Both the position numbers and the translations under genes were made by a program. The notes under the pieces are model-generated. The model was not told where the DNA came from, did not search any database, and saw only the letters and a list, made by a program, of their open reading frames with translations. A stretch of 64,000 bases of DNA. It comes from Nonomuraea sediminis (GTDB lineage Bacteria > Actinomycetota > Actinomycetes > Streptosporangiales > Streptosporangiaceae). Location: NCBI RefSeq assembly GCF_018531495.1, contig NZ_JAHDTI010000004.1:124001-188000 (forward strand), written 5' to 3'. Below, one piece after another: positions 55,904 through 64,000 of the stretch; within the stretch, counting starts at the first letter, position 1; each line of letters opens with the position of its first letter.

Positions 55904-58741
55904 ATGACGGACTGGCGCATCGACCTGCTCGGCCAGGTTCGCGTCCGCGACGGCGCGGGCGAGGTGCCCGTCGGCACTCCGCAGCAGCGTGCCGTACTGG
56001 CCATGCTCGCCCTGCGGGCGGGGGAGTTCGTGCCGATCGGGGACCTGGTCGACGGCATCTTCGGCGAGGAGCCGCCGCGCACCGCGCACACGACGATCTC
56101 CACCTACGTCACCCGGTTGCGCGGCGTGCTCGACCGCGACAGGACGGGGCTGCTGACCTCGGCCTCGGGCGGCTACGTGCTGCGCGTCCAGCCGTACCAG
56201 GTGGACGCGCACCGGCTGTCGGCGCTGACGTCCTCGGCGGCGCGTGCGGTGGCCGAGTCGCGGCTGGCGCAGGCGCTCGAGCTGTACCGCGAGGGCGAGG
56301 CGCTGTGGCGTGGCGAGCCGCTGGCAGGGGTCGCGGGGCCGTGGGCGGACAGGCAGCGCTCGGCGCTGGCCGAGCGGCGGCTGGCAGGACTGGAGGCGAG
56401 GCTGGCGGTGGAGCTCGAACTCGGCGAGCACCACGCGGTGGTGGCCGAGCTGGCGGGCGTGGCCGAGGCGCACCCCTTCAGGGAGCGCCTGCAGTCGATC
56501 CGCATGCTGGCCCTGTACCGGGCGGGCCGCCAGGGCGAGGCGCTGGCCGTCTACCAGGAGGTGCGCAGGATCCTGGCCGACGAGCTGGCCGTGGACCCGG
56601 GCCCGGAGCTGACCGAGCTGCACGCCGCGATCCTGGCCGCCGACCCGTCGCTGAACGCGCCCCTGTCCGCCCTGGCCACGCCCAAGCCCGCGCAGCTGCC
56701 CGCCGCCATCGACGGGTTCACCGGGCGGGCCGATCTGCTGGCCGACATCGTCAAGGCGCTGGAGGAGACGGGCTCGGGCGCCGCGCCCACGCTCGTCGCG
56801 GTCTGCGGGATGGGCGGCGTCGGCAAGACCACCTTCGCCGTCGGCGCGGCACACGCGGTGCGCCACCTGTTCACCGACGGCCAGCTCTACGTCGACCTGC
56901 GCGGCGCCGAGGCGGAGCCGGTGCGTCCCGCCGAGGCGCTGGCCCGCTTCGTCACCGCGCTCGGCGTGCCGGCGGACGCCGTGCCCGACGGGGAGAGCGA
57001 GCGCGCCGGGCTGTTCCGCTCGCTGCTGTCGGACAAACGGGTGCTGCTCGTGCTCGACAACGCCCGCGACCTCACCCAGGTGCGCGAGCTGCTGCCCGGC
57101 TCGCCCTCCTGCGCTGTGCTCATCACCTCCCGCACCATGCTCGCCTCGCTGCCGTCGGCCAGGCACGTCGCCCTGGACGCGCTCACCGAGGCGGAGGCCA
57201 GGCAGATGCTGGTGGCGATCCTGGGCGCTGCCAGGGTCGAGGCGGAGGAGGCGGACGCCGCCCGGCTGATCGAGCTCTGCGGGAGGCTGCCGCTGGCGCT
57301 GCGCATCGCGGCCGCGCGGCTGACCGCCAGGCCCGCGTGGCGGCTGGCCGACATGGCCGAGCGCCTGGCCGACGAGCGCGGCCGCCTGGCCGAGCTGCGC
57401 AGCGGCTCGCTGGCCGTCGAGGCGTCGTTCGCGCTGTCCTACGAGCAGGCGACCCCGGCGGAGGCGGACGCCTTCCGCCTGCTCGCCGCGCCCGACGCCG
57501 TCGAGCTGCCGCTCACGGCCTGCTCCGCCGTGCTCGGCCTGCCGCCCGCGCAGGCAGAACCGCTGCTGGAGAGCCTGGTCGACGTGGCGCTGCTGCAGTC
57601 GCCCGCCCCCGGCCGCTACCGCCTGCACGACCTGGTCAAGCTGTACGCCCGCCGCCGCGGCGCCGACACCGAGGAGAGCGCCGCCGCCCGGGCCGCGCTC
57701 GCCGACTTCTACATCGCCGCGCTCCGCTCGGTGGTCGCCCTGCTGGCCCCCGGCGACCCGGTCTACGCCGCCTGCGGCGCCCGCACCCAGGTACGGCAGG
57801 CCGCCGAGCCCGCCGACGCCGCGCTCTGGCTGCAGACCGAGCGGGAGGCGATCGTCGGCGCGCTGGCGGGATGCGCGGGCGACCGCCTCGGCGACCTGCT
57901 CGAGCTGGTCTACACGGCGGGCGACAGGCACATCCCGGCCGACGCGCTGCGCCCGCACGCCGCCCGCCTGGCCGCGCACGACCGGGCCAGGGCGGAACGC
58001 GTGCTCGGCGGCCTGCTGCTCGAGGAGGGCAGGGACGCCGAGGCGGCCGCCCACCTGCGCCGGGTCGTCGAGCTGCCCGGCGTGCCCGGCTACCTGCTCT
58101 GCTTCGCGCTCGGCGAGCTCATGGTGGCCGAGACCAACCTGCGCAACCGCGCGGAGGCCCGCGGCCTGGCCCGCCGCAAGCTGGAGCTCGCCGGGAGCCT
58201 GGGCAGCGTCACCCACGCGGTGCACGGGCGCACGCACCTCGGCGCCCTGCTCGACGATCCCGCCCAGGCGCTCGAGCAGTGCGTGCGGGCGCTCGCCCAC
58301 GCCCGGGACGAGCGGGCCGACCCGATGGTCATCGCCATGATCCACGCCGACCTGGCCGCCATCCAGTGCCGCGCGGGGCAGCACGAGGACGCGGTCGAAT
58401 CCCTGACCGAGGCCGCCCGGCTGTGCCCGCCCGACACGGTGGTGCGGGCCACGATCCACTACCGGATGACCGAGCCACACCTCGCGCTGGGCAGGAACGA
58501 CGCGGCCCTGACCCAGGCCTACAAGGCGCTGGCCGTGGCGCAGGCGCTGTCGGACGAGCCCCGCCAGGCCATGGCGCTGGTCGCGCTGGCCAACGTGCAC
58601 CGCGCGGAAGGCGAGGCCCCGGCCGCCGTCCGCGCGCTCACGGCGGCCCACGCGATCTTCACCCGGTTCGGCCTGGCCGCGGACGCCGCGGAGGCCGAAG
58701 AAGCATGCCGTTCGGTTATGGATGCAGGTATTGGACGGTAA
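55904..58741 (+). CDS. AfsR/SARP-family regulator with NB-ARC and TPR domains, copy 2
   Basis: A 945-residue protein from the ATG at 55904 with GGGGGAA upstream. Winged helix (about 1-90: DLLGQVRVRDGAGEVPVGTP), BTAD domain (about 95-250), NB-ARC with Walker A CGMGGVGKTTFAV (about 305) and Walker B VLLVLDN, then a helical repeat region with TPR-like units to the end. As in other AfsR proteins, nucleotide exchange probably drives oligomerisation at promoters. It is followed on the same strand by a 49-residue peptide gene and an altered cytochrome b, which are possible targets or partners. Confidence 0.93.
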   Translation: MTDWRIDLLGQVRVRDGAGEVPVGTPQQRAVLAMLALRAGEFVPIGDLVDGIFGEEPPRTAHTTISTYVTRLRGVLDRDRTGLLTSASGGYVLRVQPYQVDAHRLSALTSSAARAVAESRLAQALELYREGEALWRGEPLAGVAGPWADRQRSALAERRLAGLEARLAVELELGEHHAVVAELAGVAEAHPFRERLQSIRMLALYRAGRQGEALAVYQEVRRILADELAVDPGPELTELHAAILAADPSLNAPLSALATPKPAQLPAAIDGFTGRADLLADIVKALEETGSGAAPTLVAVCGMGGVGKTTFAVGAAHAVRHLFTDGQLYVDLRGAEAEPVRPAEALARFVTALGVPADAVPDGESERAGLFRSLLSDKRVLLVLDNARDLTQVRELLPGSPSCAVLITSRTMLASLPSARHVALDALTEAEARQMLVAILGAARVEAEEADAARLIELCGRLPLALRIAAARLTARPAWRLADMAERLADERGRLAELRSGSLAVEASFALSYEQATPAEADAFRLLAAPDAVELPLTACSAVLGLPPAQAEPLLESLVDVALLQSPAPGRYRLHDLVKLYARRRGADTEESAAARAALADFYIAALRSVVALLAPGDPVYAACGARTQVRQAAEPADAALWLQTEREAIVGALAGCAGDRLGDLLELVYTAGDRHIPADALRPHAARLAAHDRARAERVLGGLLLEEGRDAEAAAHLRRVVELPGVPGYLLCFALGELMVAETNLRNRAEARGLARRKLELAGSLGSVTHAVHGRTHLGALLDDPAQALEQCVRALAHARDERADPMVIAMIHADLAAIQCRAGQHEDAVESLTEAARLCPPDTVVRATIHYRMTEPHLALGRNDAALTQAYKALAVAQALSDEPRQAMALVALANVHRAEGEAPAAVRALTAAHAIFTRFGLAADAAEAEEACRSVMDAGIGR

Positions 58742-58798
58742 AGCGGTCCCGCGAGCAGGATCGATCGCGTAACCGAGATCACGGAAAGAAGGATCGGA

Positions 58799-58948
58799 AT
58801 GAACGCGCTGATGATCCGTTTCGAGGTGCCGGACGAGGGAGTCGCGGACGTGGCGCTGCGCGAGCTGCAGGCGACCGTGGCCGAGCACGCCGTGGGGGAG
58901 GCGCCCACGCCGCAGCCGCTGGAGGTTCTCGGAACCTACGGGTTCTGA
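58799..58948 (+). CDS. Small protein of 49 residues downstream of AfsR
   Basis: The ATG at 58799 follows AAGAAGGA by five bases. The peptide begins MNALMIRFEVPDEGVADVAL, has a central helix (ELQATVAEHAVG) and ends PLEVLGTYGF. It has no Cys, no membrane helix and no signal peptide. Codon use is that of the neighbours (third positions nearly all G or C). It stands 57 bases after the AfsR stop and 57 bases before the cytochrome b gene. No family is recognised; it could be a small partner protein or a precursor peptide. Confidence 0.65.
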   Translation: MNALMIRFEVPDEGVADVALRELQATVAEHAVGEAPTPQPLEVLGTYGF

Positions 58949-59005
58949 CGTCGGGATTGTCACAACTGGGGGCGCTATCCCGTCTGTTTCGTAGAGGGGG
59001 TTGCG

Positions 59006-60325
59006 ATGATGCGTTTCAGACGGATGGACCACTGGTCGTTCCTGTTCGGGGAGATCGCCCTGTACTGCTTCGCGGTCCTGACGATCACGGGAGGCCTGCT
59101 GGCCTTCCTCTTCGATCCGGACATGAGCCGGACGATCTACGACGGTTCCTACGCCCCGCTGCGCGGCGTCGGGGTGAGCAAGGCATTCGCCTCGACGCTC
59201 GACATCAGCTTCGAGGTGCGGGGCGGGCTGCTGCTGCGGCAGATACACCACTGGGCGGCGCTGATCTTCATCGCCGCGGTCTGCGTGCAGTTGCTGCGGC
59301 TGTTCTTCACCGGCGCCTTCCGCCGGCCGCGCGGGCTGCACTGGCTGGTCTGGATCGGCGTCCTGCTGCTCGGCATGGCGGCCGGGATCACCGGCGGGAT
59401 CCTGCCGGACGACATGCTCTCGGGCGGCAGCCTCGGGCTGATCCAGGGAGTCACGCAGTCGATCCCGGTGATCGGGACGTTCCTGGCCGGGCTGCTGTTC
59501 GGTGCGGAGTTCCCCGGCGAGCAGGTCATCCCGCTGTTCTTCTGGCTGCACGTCCTGCTGCTGCCCGCGGCCATCGCCGGGCTGCTGCTCGTGCGCCGGT
59601 GGCTGGTCAGGCGGCACGGCCACACCTACTTCGCCGGAGCCGTCCCCGCGCGGACCGCTCCGTCGTCACTGGCGCTGTTCGTGGCCACCTGCGCGGTGCT
59701 GTCGCTGCTCGGGACGTTCGCCCAGATCAACCCGATCTGGCAGTACGGGCCCTACCAGCCCGGAGCCATCAGCGCGGGATCGGTGCCCGGCTGGTACATG
59801 GGCTTCCTCGACGGCGCGATCAGGATCATGCCAGGCTGGGAGGTCACCGTGTTCGGGTACACGCTCACGCTGGCCGTGCTCGTGCCCGCGCTGCTCGTGC
59901 CCGGCGCCTTCTTCACCGTGCTGGCCGCCTACCCGCTGATCGAGCGCAAACTGACCGGCGACCGCGGCGTCCACCACGTCCTCGACCGGCCGCGCGAGGC
60001 GGCGACCAGGACCGCCGTGGGCGCGGCAGGGGTCGCCTTCTACGGCCTGCTGTGGGCGGCCGCCGCCAACGACCAGATCGCCTACAACTTCCACGTCTCG
60101 CTGTACGCGGTGACCTGGTTCTTCCGTGTCGCCGTCTTCGCCGGCCCGCTGCTGGCCTACGCCATCACCCGCCGCCTGTGCCTCTACCTGGCCGAGCAGG
60201 AGCGGGAGACGGCACAGCACGGCCTGGAGACCGGAGTGATCACGATGACCCCCGAGGGCGGATTCCGCGAGATCACCACACCGCTGGACCGCCCGGCGGT
60301 CAACGGGCCGCCAGCAGCCATATGA
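59006..60325 (+). CDS. Orphan cytochrome b (QcrB paralogue) missing key residues
   Basis: A 439-residue membrane protein of the QcrB family (MDHWSFLFGEIALYCFAV, GLLLRQIHHWAALIFIA, FRRPRGLHW), about 100 residues shorter than respiratory QcrB. There is no qcrA or qcrC beside it. In helix B His81/His82 are present, but the partner 14 residues on is Gln95. In helix D His182 is present, but the partner 15 residues on is Arg197. The usual catalytic PEWY/PDWY is PGWY (261-264). By comparison with the family it would keep the b_L heme ligands, lose both b_H ligands and lose the quinol-site acid. A normal bc1 reaction therefore seems impossible; a heme-binding or regulatory role is open. GAGGGGG precedes the ATG. 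Confidence 0.85.
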   Translation: MMRFRRMDHWSFLFGEIALYCFAVLTITGGLLAFLFDPDMSRTIYDGSYAPLRGVGVSKAFASTLDISFEVRGGLLLRQIHHWAALIFIAAVCVQLLRLFFTGAFRRPRGLHWLVWIGVLLLGMAAGITGGILPDDMLSGGSLGLIQGVTQSIPVIGTFLAGLLFGAEFPGEQVIPLFFWLHVLLLPAAIAGLLLVRRWLVRRHGHTYFAGAVPARTAPSSLALFVATCAVLSLLGTFAQINPIWQYGPYQPGAISAGSVPGWYMGFLDGAIRIMPGWEVTVFGYTLTLAVLVPALLVPGAFFTVLAAYPLIERKLTGDRGVHHVLDRPREAATRTAVGAAGVAFYGLLWAAAANDQIAYNFHVSLYAVTWFFRVAVFAGPLLAYAITRRLCLYLAEQERETAQHGLETGVITMTPEGGFREITTPLDRPAVNGPPAAI

Positions 60326-60428
60326 CACCGCTCCAGTTACGGCGGGCCGCCGCCACCGGCCGCCCGCCGTACTTCGGCTGAGGGCCCGCGCCCGGCGCTT
60401 CCGGCGAGTCGGTGACGGTCGCCCGCCG
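60326..60428. other. Short GC-rich gap with a 19-codon frame
   Basis: A frame of 19 codons (MTPLQLRRAAATGRPPYFG) starts at the ATG that overlaps the cytochrome b stop (ATGA, 60322) and ends at 60381. The rest is GC-rich with short inverted repeats (CGCCCGCCGTCACGGCG region), which may hold a transcription stop. I do not call a gene. Confidence 0.25.
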
Positions 60429-61145
60429 TCACGGCGACGCGTGTCCCGGGCACCACGGTCCCCCTGGCCCGCCGTACAAGGCGCCGGACGACCGCCGCAC
60501 CACGTCTCGCCGACCCCGGCGCGCGAATCCCACGGTGGCCGATCCCCGCCGTGGCCAGCCTCGTGGCCAGGCGGAGGCGCGACCCGCTCGACCAGGCCGG
60601 GTGGGGTCGAAGCCCTCGGGGATGATCGTGCCCTGCGCCACGCGGCCCGACAGCGCCAGGGAACGCGGGCTCATCACGCCCGCCAGCACCGGCGGCGGCT
60701 CGGCGGGCGGGTGTACCAGGCGGATCCCGTCGAGCCGGACGTGCCTGCCGTCCAGGCTGACCGTCTCGCCGCGCAGCAGCGCGCGGACGGACGTGATCGT
60801 CTCCTCGAGCAGCGCCAGGGGAGAGGACACGGCGGCGCCCACCTGCCGCATCCAGTCCTGCACGCCGTGGCCGATGCCGGCCGCCAGGCGGCCCGGGTGC
60901 AGACGGGCCAGGTTGGCCAGCTCCATCGCCAGCAGCGCCGGGTTGCGCAGCGGGGCGGGGGTGATGCCGATGCCGACGCGCAGGCGGGAGGTGGCGGCCA
61001 GCGCCGTGGCGGCCGAGGAGATCGCCCCGGTCCAGCCCAGGTCCTCGACCACCCACAGGTCGTCGACCACGCCGTCGAGCTCTCCGGCGAAGGCGACCAG
61101 CCCCTCGGGCGGCAGGTCGCGGTCGTACATGACGCCCAGCCTCAC
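60429..61145 (-). pseudogene. LLM-class flavin oxidoreductase, C-terminus decayed
   Basis: Translation starts at a GTG (61145) overlapping the GNAT stop. About 173 residues fit the luciferase-like monooxygenase family: LGVMYDRDLPPEG, RLRVGIGITPAPLRNPALLA, AAGIGHGVQDWMRQVG and RSLALSGRVAQGTIIPEGF. From about base 60610 the frame turns into Arg/Gly-rich sequence with no similarity, to a stop at 60429. Typical members have about 290 residues and a helical C-terminus. A frameshift or deletion near 60610 is likely. Confidence 0.65.
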
Positions 61146-61972
61146 GGTGCTCTCCAGTAGTAGCGGAACAGGCGGCTGACCTCGGAGTAGCCGGCGCGCG
61201 TGAAGGCCGCCGCGGTAGGCGTGTTGGCCACGTCCGTGGCGGCCACGATGCGCGCGATCCCGGCCTCGGCCAGGGTGCGGGTGCCGTGGGCGAGCAGGTC
61301 GTCGACGTAGCCCTGGCCGCGGTGCGAGGGGATCACGCCGATGTAGGCAATCGAGTGATCGTCGGGCGCGACCAGGCCGACCGGGACGTCGCCGGCATAG
61401 CCGACGACGAACCAGTCGGGCTTGCCCCTGCGGTTGATCAGGTCGTCGTACATGGCCTTGGCCTCGCGCTCGGGTCCCACCGTGGACAGCTCCAGCCGGG
61501 TGTCGTAGTCGAGCGACCCCTGGGCGATCCGGGCGATCAGGTCGAGCACCTCGGCCTCACTCAGCTCACGGGCCGGGCGGTAACGCAGTCTGCCGGGGTC
61601 GTCGGGCAGGTCCGTGCCCGCGCGCCACTCGAGCAGCAGCCGCTCGACCTCCATCCTGAACCCGGCCCCGACCAGCGCCTCGTGCTCCACCCTGCGGTCG
61701 ACCTCGGGCGACAGGCCGGGCGGCAGCGAGATGTCGTGGATCATCTTGGCCGTGCCCAGGCTCCGCAGCCCCCGCCTCAGCAGCCGCGCCCCGGCCTCGG
61801 GGTCGAGCCCCGGATCGAAGTGCCAGGTGACGACCGGGTCGGCGCCGCGGAACGGCGCCCAGAAAGCCACCCGGGCCTGCCCCTCGGCGAAACACCACTC
61901 GGGTCGCGTCTTGCCTTCCTCATACGCGGCACGCAGCTGGGATCGGGCAGGTTCGGGGAACTCGTCGAACAA
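61142..61972 (-). CDS. GNAT-family N-acetyltransferase
   Basis: A 276-residue protein with TTG start at 61972, chosen because GGAGG lies eight bases upstream. The C-terminal GNAT domain has the acetyl-CoA loop VIPSHRGQGYVDDLLAHGTR and the final strand-helix NTPTAAAFTRAGY. The N-terminal half has a second, degenerate GNAT-like domain. The acceptor is unknown. The LLM gene follows with a four-base overlap. Confidence 0.82.
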   Translation of the reverse strand: MFDEFPEPARSQLRAAYEEGKTRPEWCFAEGQARVAFWAPFRGADPVVTWHFDPGLDPEAGARLLRRGLRSLGTAKMIHDISLPPGLSPEVDRRVEHEALVGAGFRMEVERLLLEWRAGTDLPDDPGRLRYRPARELSEAEVLDLIARIAQGSLDYDTRLELSTVGPEREAKAMYDDLINRRGKPDWFVVGYAGDVPVGLVAPDDHSIAYIGVIPSHRGQGYVDDLLAHGTRTLAEAGIARIVAATDVANTPTAAAFTRAGYSEVSRLFRYYWRAP

Positions 61973-62018
61973 TGTGCGGGCCTCCGGCGCGGCAGGTGAT
62001 GACTGGCAACATCATCTC

Positions 62019-62360
62019 CTACGCGGCCGCTCCCAGTGCCAGCCGGGCCTCCGCCAGCGAATCCATGGTCTCGAAGTGCCGGTCCAGGTTCGTGATCGTG
62101 AGCAGATGGGTGATCATCCCGGGCGTCACCACGAGGATCAGCCTGCCGCGGGCCTGCCGTACCCGGTTGAGGACGGCGACGAGCACGCCCAGGCCGACGG
62201 AGTCGCAGAAGGGTACCTCGGCGAGATCGAGCACCAGGTTGGGCGGTTCCGCAAGAGCCTGTTCGATCTCTGCCCGAAGGCGGGGGGCCCCGGCCACGTC
62301 GAGGTCGCCGACCACTTCCACGACCGCGCAGTGGTCCTCCCGCCACGATCTGACCACCAT
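62019..62360 (-). CDS. STAS-domain anti-sigma factor antagonist
   Basis: A 113-residue protein read from the ATG at 62360 with AGGTGA upstream (an in-frame GTG at 62369 is possible). The STAS fold is shown by VVEVVGDLDVAGAPRLRAEI and the phospho-acceptor region DLAEVPFCDSVGLGVLVAVL, with Ser in CDS. Such proteins bind anti-sigma kinases and are switched by Ser phosphorylation. The matching kinase is not in the window. Confidence 0.88.
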   Translation of the reverse strand: MVVRSWREDHCAVVEVVGDLDVAGAPRLRAEIEQALAEPPNLVLDLAEVPFCDSVGLGVLVAVLNRVRQARGRLILVVTPGMITHLLTITNLDRHFETMDSLAEARLALGAAA

Positions 62361-62388
62361 GCCCGTCACCTGCCCGAACTGCAGGGGG

Positions 62389-63843
62389 TTATGCCTGTTT
62401 CTTGCAGATGTTCTGGCTTGCGGTTTTTGTCGTTGGGGTGGTGCTGGTCGTGGGGGTGGTGTCCGGCGTGGCCGCCACCTTCACCTTGTGGATCTTGGGC
62501 TGGTCGCTGCCCACGAGGACCTCGATGCCGCTGACGTCGGCCTGCTTCAACTGCGACCCGGGGATCGCGGCGGCCACCGTACGGGCGGAGTCCTCGCGGC
62601 CGGGGCCGTAGCGCACGATGGTCTGCTTGTGGTCCTTGGCCGGCTTGTTGCCCGGCTGGCCGGGCACCTGGAACCCGGCCGACAGCAGCGCCTGCTTGGT
62701 GCGGGCGCCGAGCCCGGTGATCAGCGTGCCGTTGGTGACCTTGACCGCGATCCGCTCCGGCGGGATCGTCAGCGCGGGCGCCTTGGTCGGCGTGGTCGTC
62801 GGCTTGGGAGCGGGCTGCTTGCCCAGGTCCTCGTCGGCGCCGATGCGGCGGAACAGCTCACGGGCGCCCTGCTTGTCCCACAGCACGGCCGACTCGCCGG
62901 TCGGCGACCTGAAGTTCAGGTTGGACAGCGGCACGTCGGCGAAGCGCACGTCGTCGAGGGACACGTCGCGCAGCTGGGTGGCCAGGCCGATGAGCCCGTC
63001 GTCGGGGTCGACCTTGATCGTGCGCAGCGTCGAGTTGACGAACGAGGCGAGCTTGATCGGGTTGGCCAGCGTGCCCGCGCTGAGCGCCTCGCTCAGCAGC
63101 GCCGAGATCACCTGGTGCTGCCGGTCGATGCGGTCGAGGTCGGAGCGCGCGGTCGCCCTGGTCCTGGCGTAGCGCAGCGCGTCGGCGCCCTGCAGCTCGT
63201 GGGTGCCGGCGGTGAGGTTGAGGCCCGCCTTGGGGTCGTTGATCGGCACGGGCGTGCAGACGGTCACGCCGCCCAGCGAGTCGACCACGTCGATGAAGCC
63301 GAGGACGTTCACCTCGATGTAGCGGTTGATCTGCAGCCCGGTGACCTGCTCGACCGTCTGCTTGGCCAGCTTCGCCCCGCCGAACTGGTAGGCGGAGTTG
63401 ATCTTGTGGTCGCCCTTGCCGGGGATCGTCGTCCAGGTGTCGCGCGGCAGGCTCACGACCGTGACCCGGCGGTGGTCCTCCGACAGGTGGATCACCATCA
63501 TCGTGTCGGTGCGCTGGCCCACCTCGCGGCCCAGGTTGAGCTGGTTCTGCTGCCTGCGGGTCAGGTCGTCGCGCTTGTCCACGCCGACGAGCAGGATGTT
63601 CATCGCGCCGCGCGGCGCCGTGTCGGACACACCGGCGTCGACCGAGGCGATCTGCCGCGGCATCGCCCACACCACGCCGGTGCCGATCAGGATCGCTCCG
63701 GAGATGGCGCCGTTGATGATCAGGTTGCGGCGCCGGGCGCGCGGGCTCCTGCCGGGCTTCCTGGGCCGGGTCGCGAGCTTGACGCCGCCGTACGCGTCGC
63801 CGCCCACGAGCACCCCAGCGTCCTCCTCGCCCGGGTCGCGCAT
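62389..63843 (-). CDS. LytR-CpsA-Psr family cell-wall ligase
   Basis: A 484-residue protein from the ATG at 63843 (purine-rich site upstream). Cytosolic basic N-terminus, one membrane helix (about 42-62), then the LCP domain with NILLVGVDKRDD, RTDTMMVIHLSED, VSLPRDTWTTIPG and the conserved Arg residues ALRYARTRATARSDLDRIDR. A C-terminal LytR_C-like domain and a Thr/Pro-rich tail follow. LCP enzymes attach lipid-linked glycopolymers to peptidoglycan. It corresponds to Rv3267 near rmlD-wbbL1 of M. tuberculosis. It is divergent from the glycosyltransferase at the right edge. Confidence 0.92.
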   Translation of the reverse strand: MRDPGEEDAGVLVGGDAYGGVKLATRPRKPGRSPRARRRNLIINGAISGAILIGTGVVWAMPRQIASVDAGVSDTAPRGAMNILLVGVDKRDDLTRRQQNQLNLGREVGQRTDTMMVIHLSEDHRRVTVVSLPRDTWTTIPGKGDHKINSAYQFGGAKLAKQTVEQVTGLQINRYIEVNVLGFIDVVDSLGGVTVCTPVPINDPKAGLNLTAGTHELQGADALRYARTRATARSDLDRIDRQHQVISALLSEALSAGTLANPIKLASFVNSTLRTIKVDPDDGLIGLATQLRDVSLDDVRFADVPLSNLNFRSPTGESAVLWDKQGARELFRRIGADEDLGKQPAPKPTTTPTKAPALTIPPERIAVKVTNGTLITGLGARTKQALLSAGFQVPGQPGNKPAKDHKQTIVRYGPGREDSARTVAAAIPGSQLKQADVSGIEVLVGSDQPKIHKVKVAATPDTTPTTSTTPTTKTASQNICKKQA

Positions 63844-63925
63844 GCCCTGCCCCCCTTTGATCCCGCCGGAGATCGGGCTTTCGATTGCCCTCCTCCCCTG
63901 GTCGTACAGTAGCGTGAGGCCCGCC

Positions 63926-64000
63926 ATGAAGCAGTTCCCCGACTCGCCGCACGCGCCCGCGGAGACGCGTGACTGGCCGCCGATTTCCGTCGTGATGCCG
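63926..64000 (+). CDS. Glycosyltransferase family 2, 5' end only
   Basis: Only 25 codons lie in the window. MKQFPDSPHAPAETRDW is followed by PPISVVMP, the usual opening of GT2 enzymes. TACAGT (63905-63910) lies 15 bases before the ATG, so a -10 element may sit here. With the LCP gene it points to an envelope-polysaccharide locus continuing to the right. Confidence 0.6.
   Translation, partial: MKQFPDSPHAPAETRDWPPISVVMP

Noticed and set aside
55619-59623. A 1334-codon open frame on the minus strand
   Set aside because: It lies antisense to the AfsR and cytochrome b genes and has no recognisable domain or ribosome site. The plus-strand genes explain the region.
38745-60325. Possible secondary-metabolite gene cluster because of two AfsR genes
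   Set aside because: No polyketide synthase, peptide synthetase, terpene cyclase or lanthipeptide enzyme is present; only a single monooxygenase could be a tailoring enzyme.
60322-60381. A 19-codon frame coupled to the cytochrome b stop
   Set aside because: It is too short to judge and has no ribosome site beyond the ATGA overlap. Chance is likely in such GC-rich sequence.

Overview
The window comes from a mycothiol-producing, very GC-rich actinomycete, most likely a filamentous one. Almost every real gene has G or C at nearly all third codon positions. It carries two large AfsR/SARP-type regulators, a kinase with WD40 repeats, an S-(hydroxymethyl)mycothiol dehydrogenase and many LCP/STAS/TetR/LysR/ArsR-type genes. 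Streptosporangiales (Nonomuraea-like) is my inference from gene content; the window has no rRNA gene to prove it.

Layout. 1-5591: end of a Tad-type pilus operon (three TadE/TadG-like proteins), a membrane-anchored LysM-SARP protein, a lipoprotein and a secreted protein. 5572-6166: a deletion scar joining a membrane-protein tail to a broken LuxR response regulator. 6147-12058: MarR/MFS pair, Ada-AlkA plus methylguanine methyltransferase repair pair, MFS/ArsR-like pair. 12032-19957: NYN-domain protein, acyl-CoA carboxylase beta and epsilon subunits, ABC exporter pair, PEP carboxylase. 19954-25460: detoxification block with an oxidoreductase-MFS-epoxide hydrolase operon, a divergent LysR regulator and a second, paralogous epoxide hydrolase. 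25511-28518: FdhD and an FdhF/YdeP-like molybdoenzyme. 28602-38793: birA, PH-domain protein, adenylate cyclase, mycothiol aldehyde detoxification pair, bfd-bfr under two iron-box-like sites, a two-component system, GtrA, lipoprotein, purK-purE. 38745-45017: accessory island with an AfsR regulator, a chimeric SWIM-family ORF, a monooxygenase-TetR cassette and a truncated HAD gene. 45118-51962: acyl-CoA dehydrogenase, UDP-glucose dehydrogenase, kinase-WD40 protein and a lipoprotein. 52105-55219: secreted-protein block with a trypsin-like protease and a V8-like protein that has lost its catalytic serine. 55904-60325: second AfsR regulator, a 49-residue peptide gene and an orphan, strongly altered cytochrome b. 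60429-64000: decayed LLM flavin enzyme, GNAT, STAS, LCP and the start of a glycosyltransferase.

The carboxylase, birA, PH, GtrA, purK, purE and acyl-CoA dehydrogenase genes correspond to a neighbourhood that is compact in Mycobacterium tuberculosis (accE5-accD5-birA-Rv3278c-Rv3277-purK-purE-fadE25). Here it is stretched and interrupted, most obviously between purE and the acyl-CoA dehydrogenase.

The most unusual signals are: the cytochrome b paralogue at 59006-60325, which lacks both predicted b_H heme ligands and the acid of the PEWY/PDWY motif; the serine-to-asparagine V8-like protein; a series of deletion or fusion scars (about 5785, 5930, 42060, 44845, 55700, 60610); paired direct repeats before the Ada-AlkA gene; and a series of start codons placed 6-8 bases after a -10 element, which suggests leaderless transcripts. 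No CRISPR array, rRNA, tRNA, transposase or biosynthetic megaenzyme was found.
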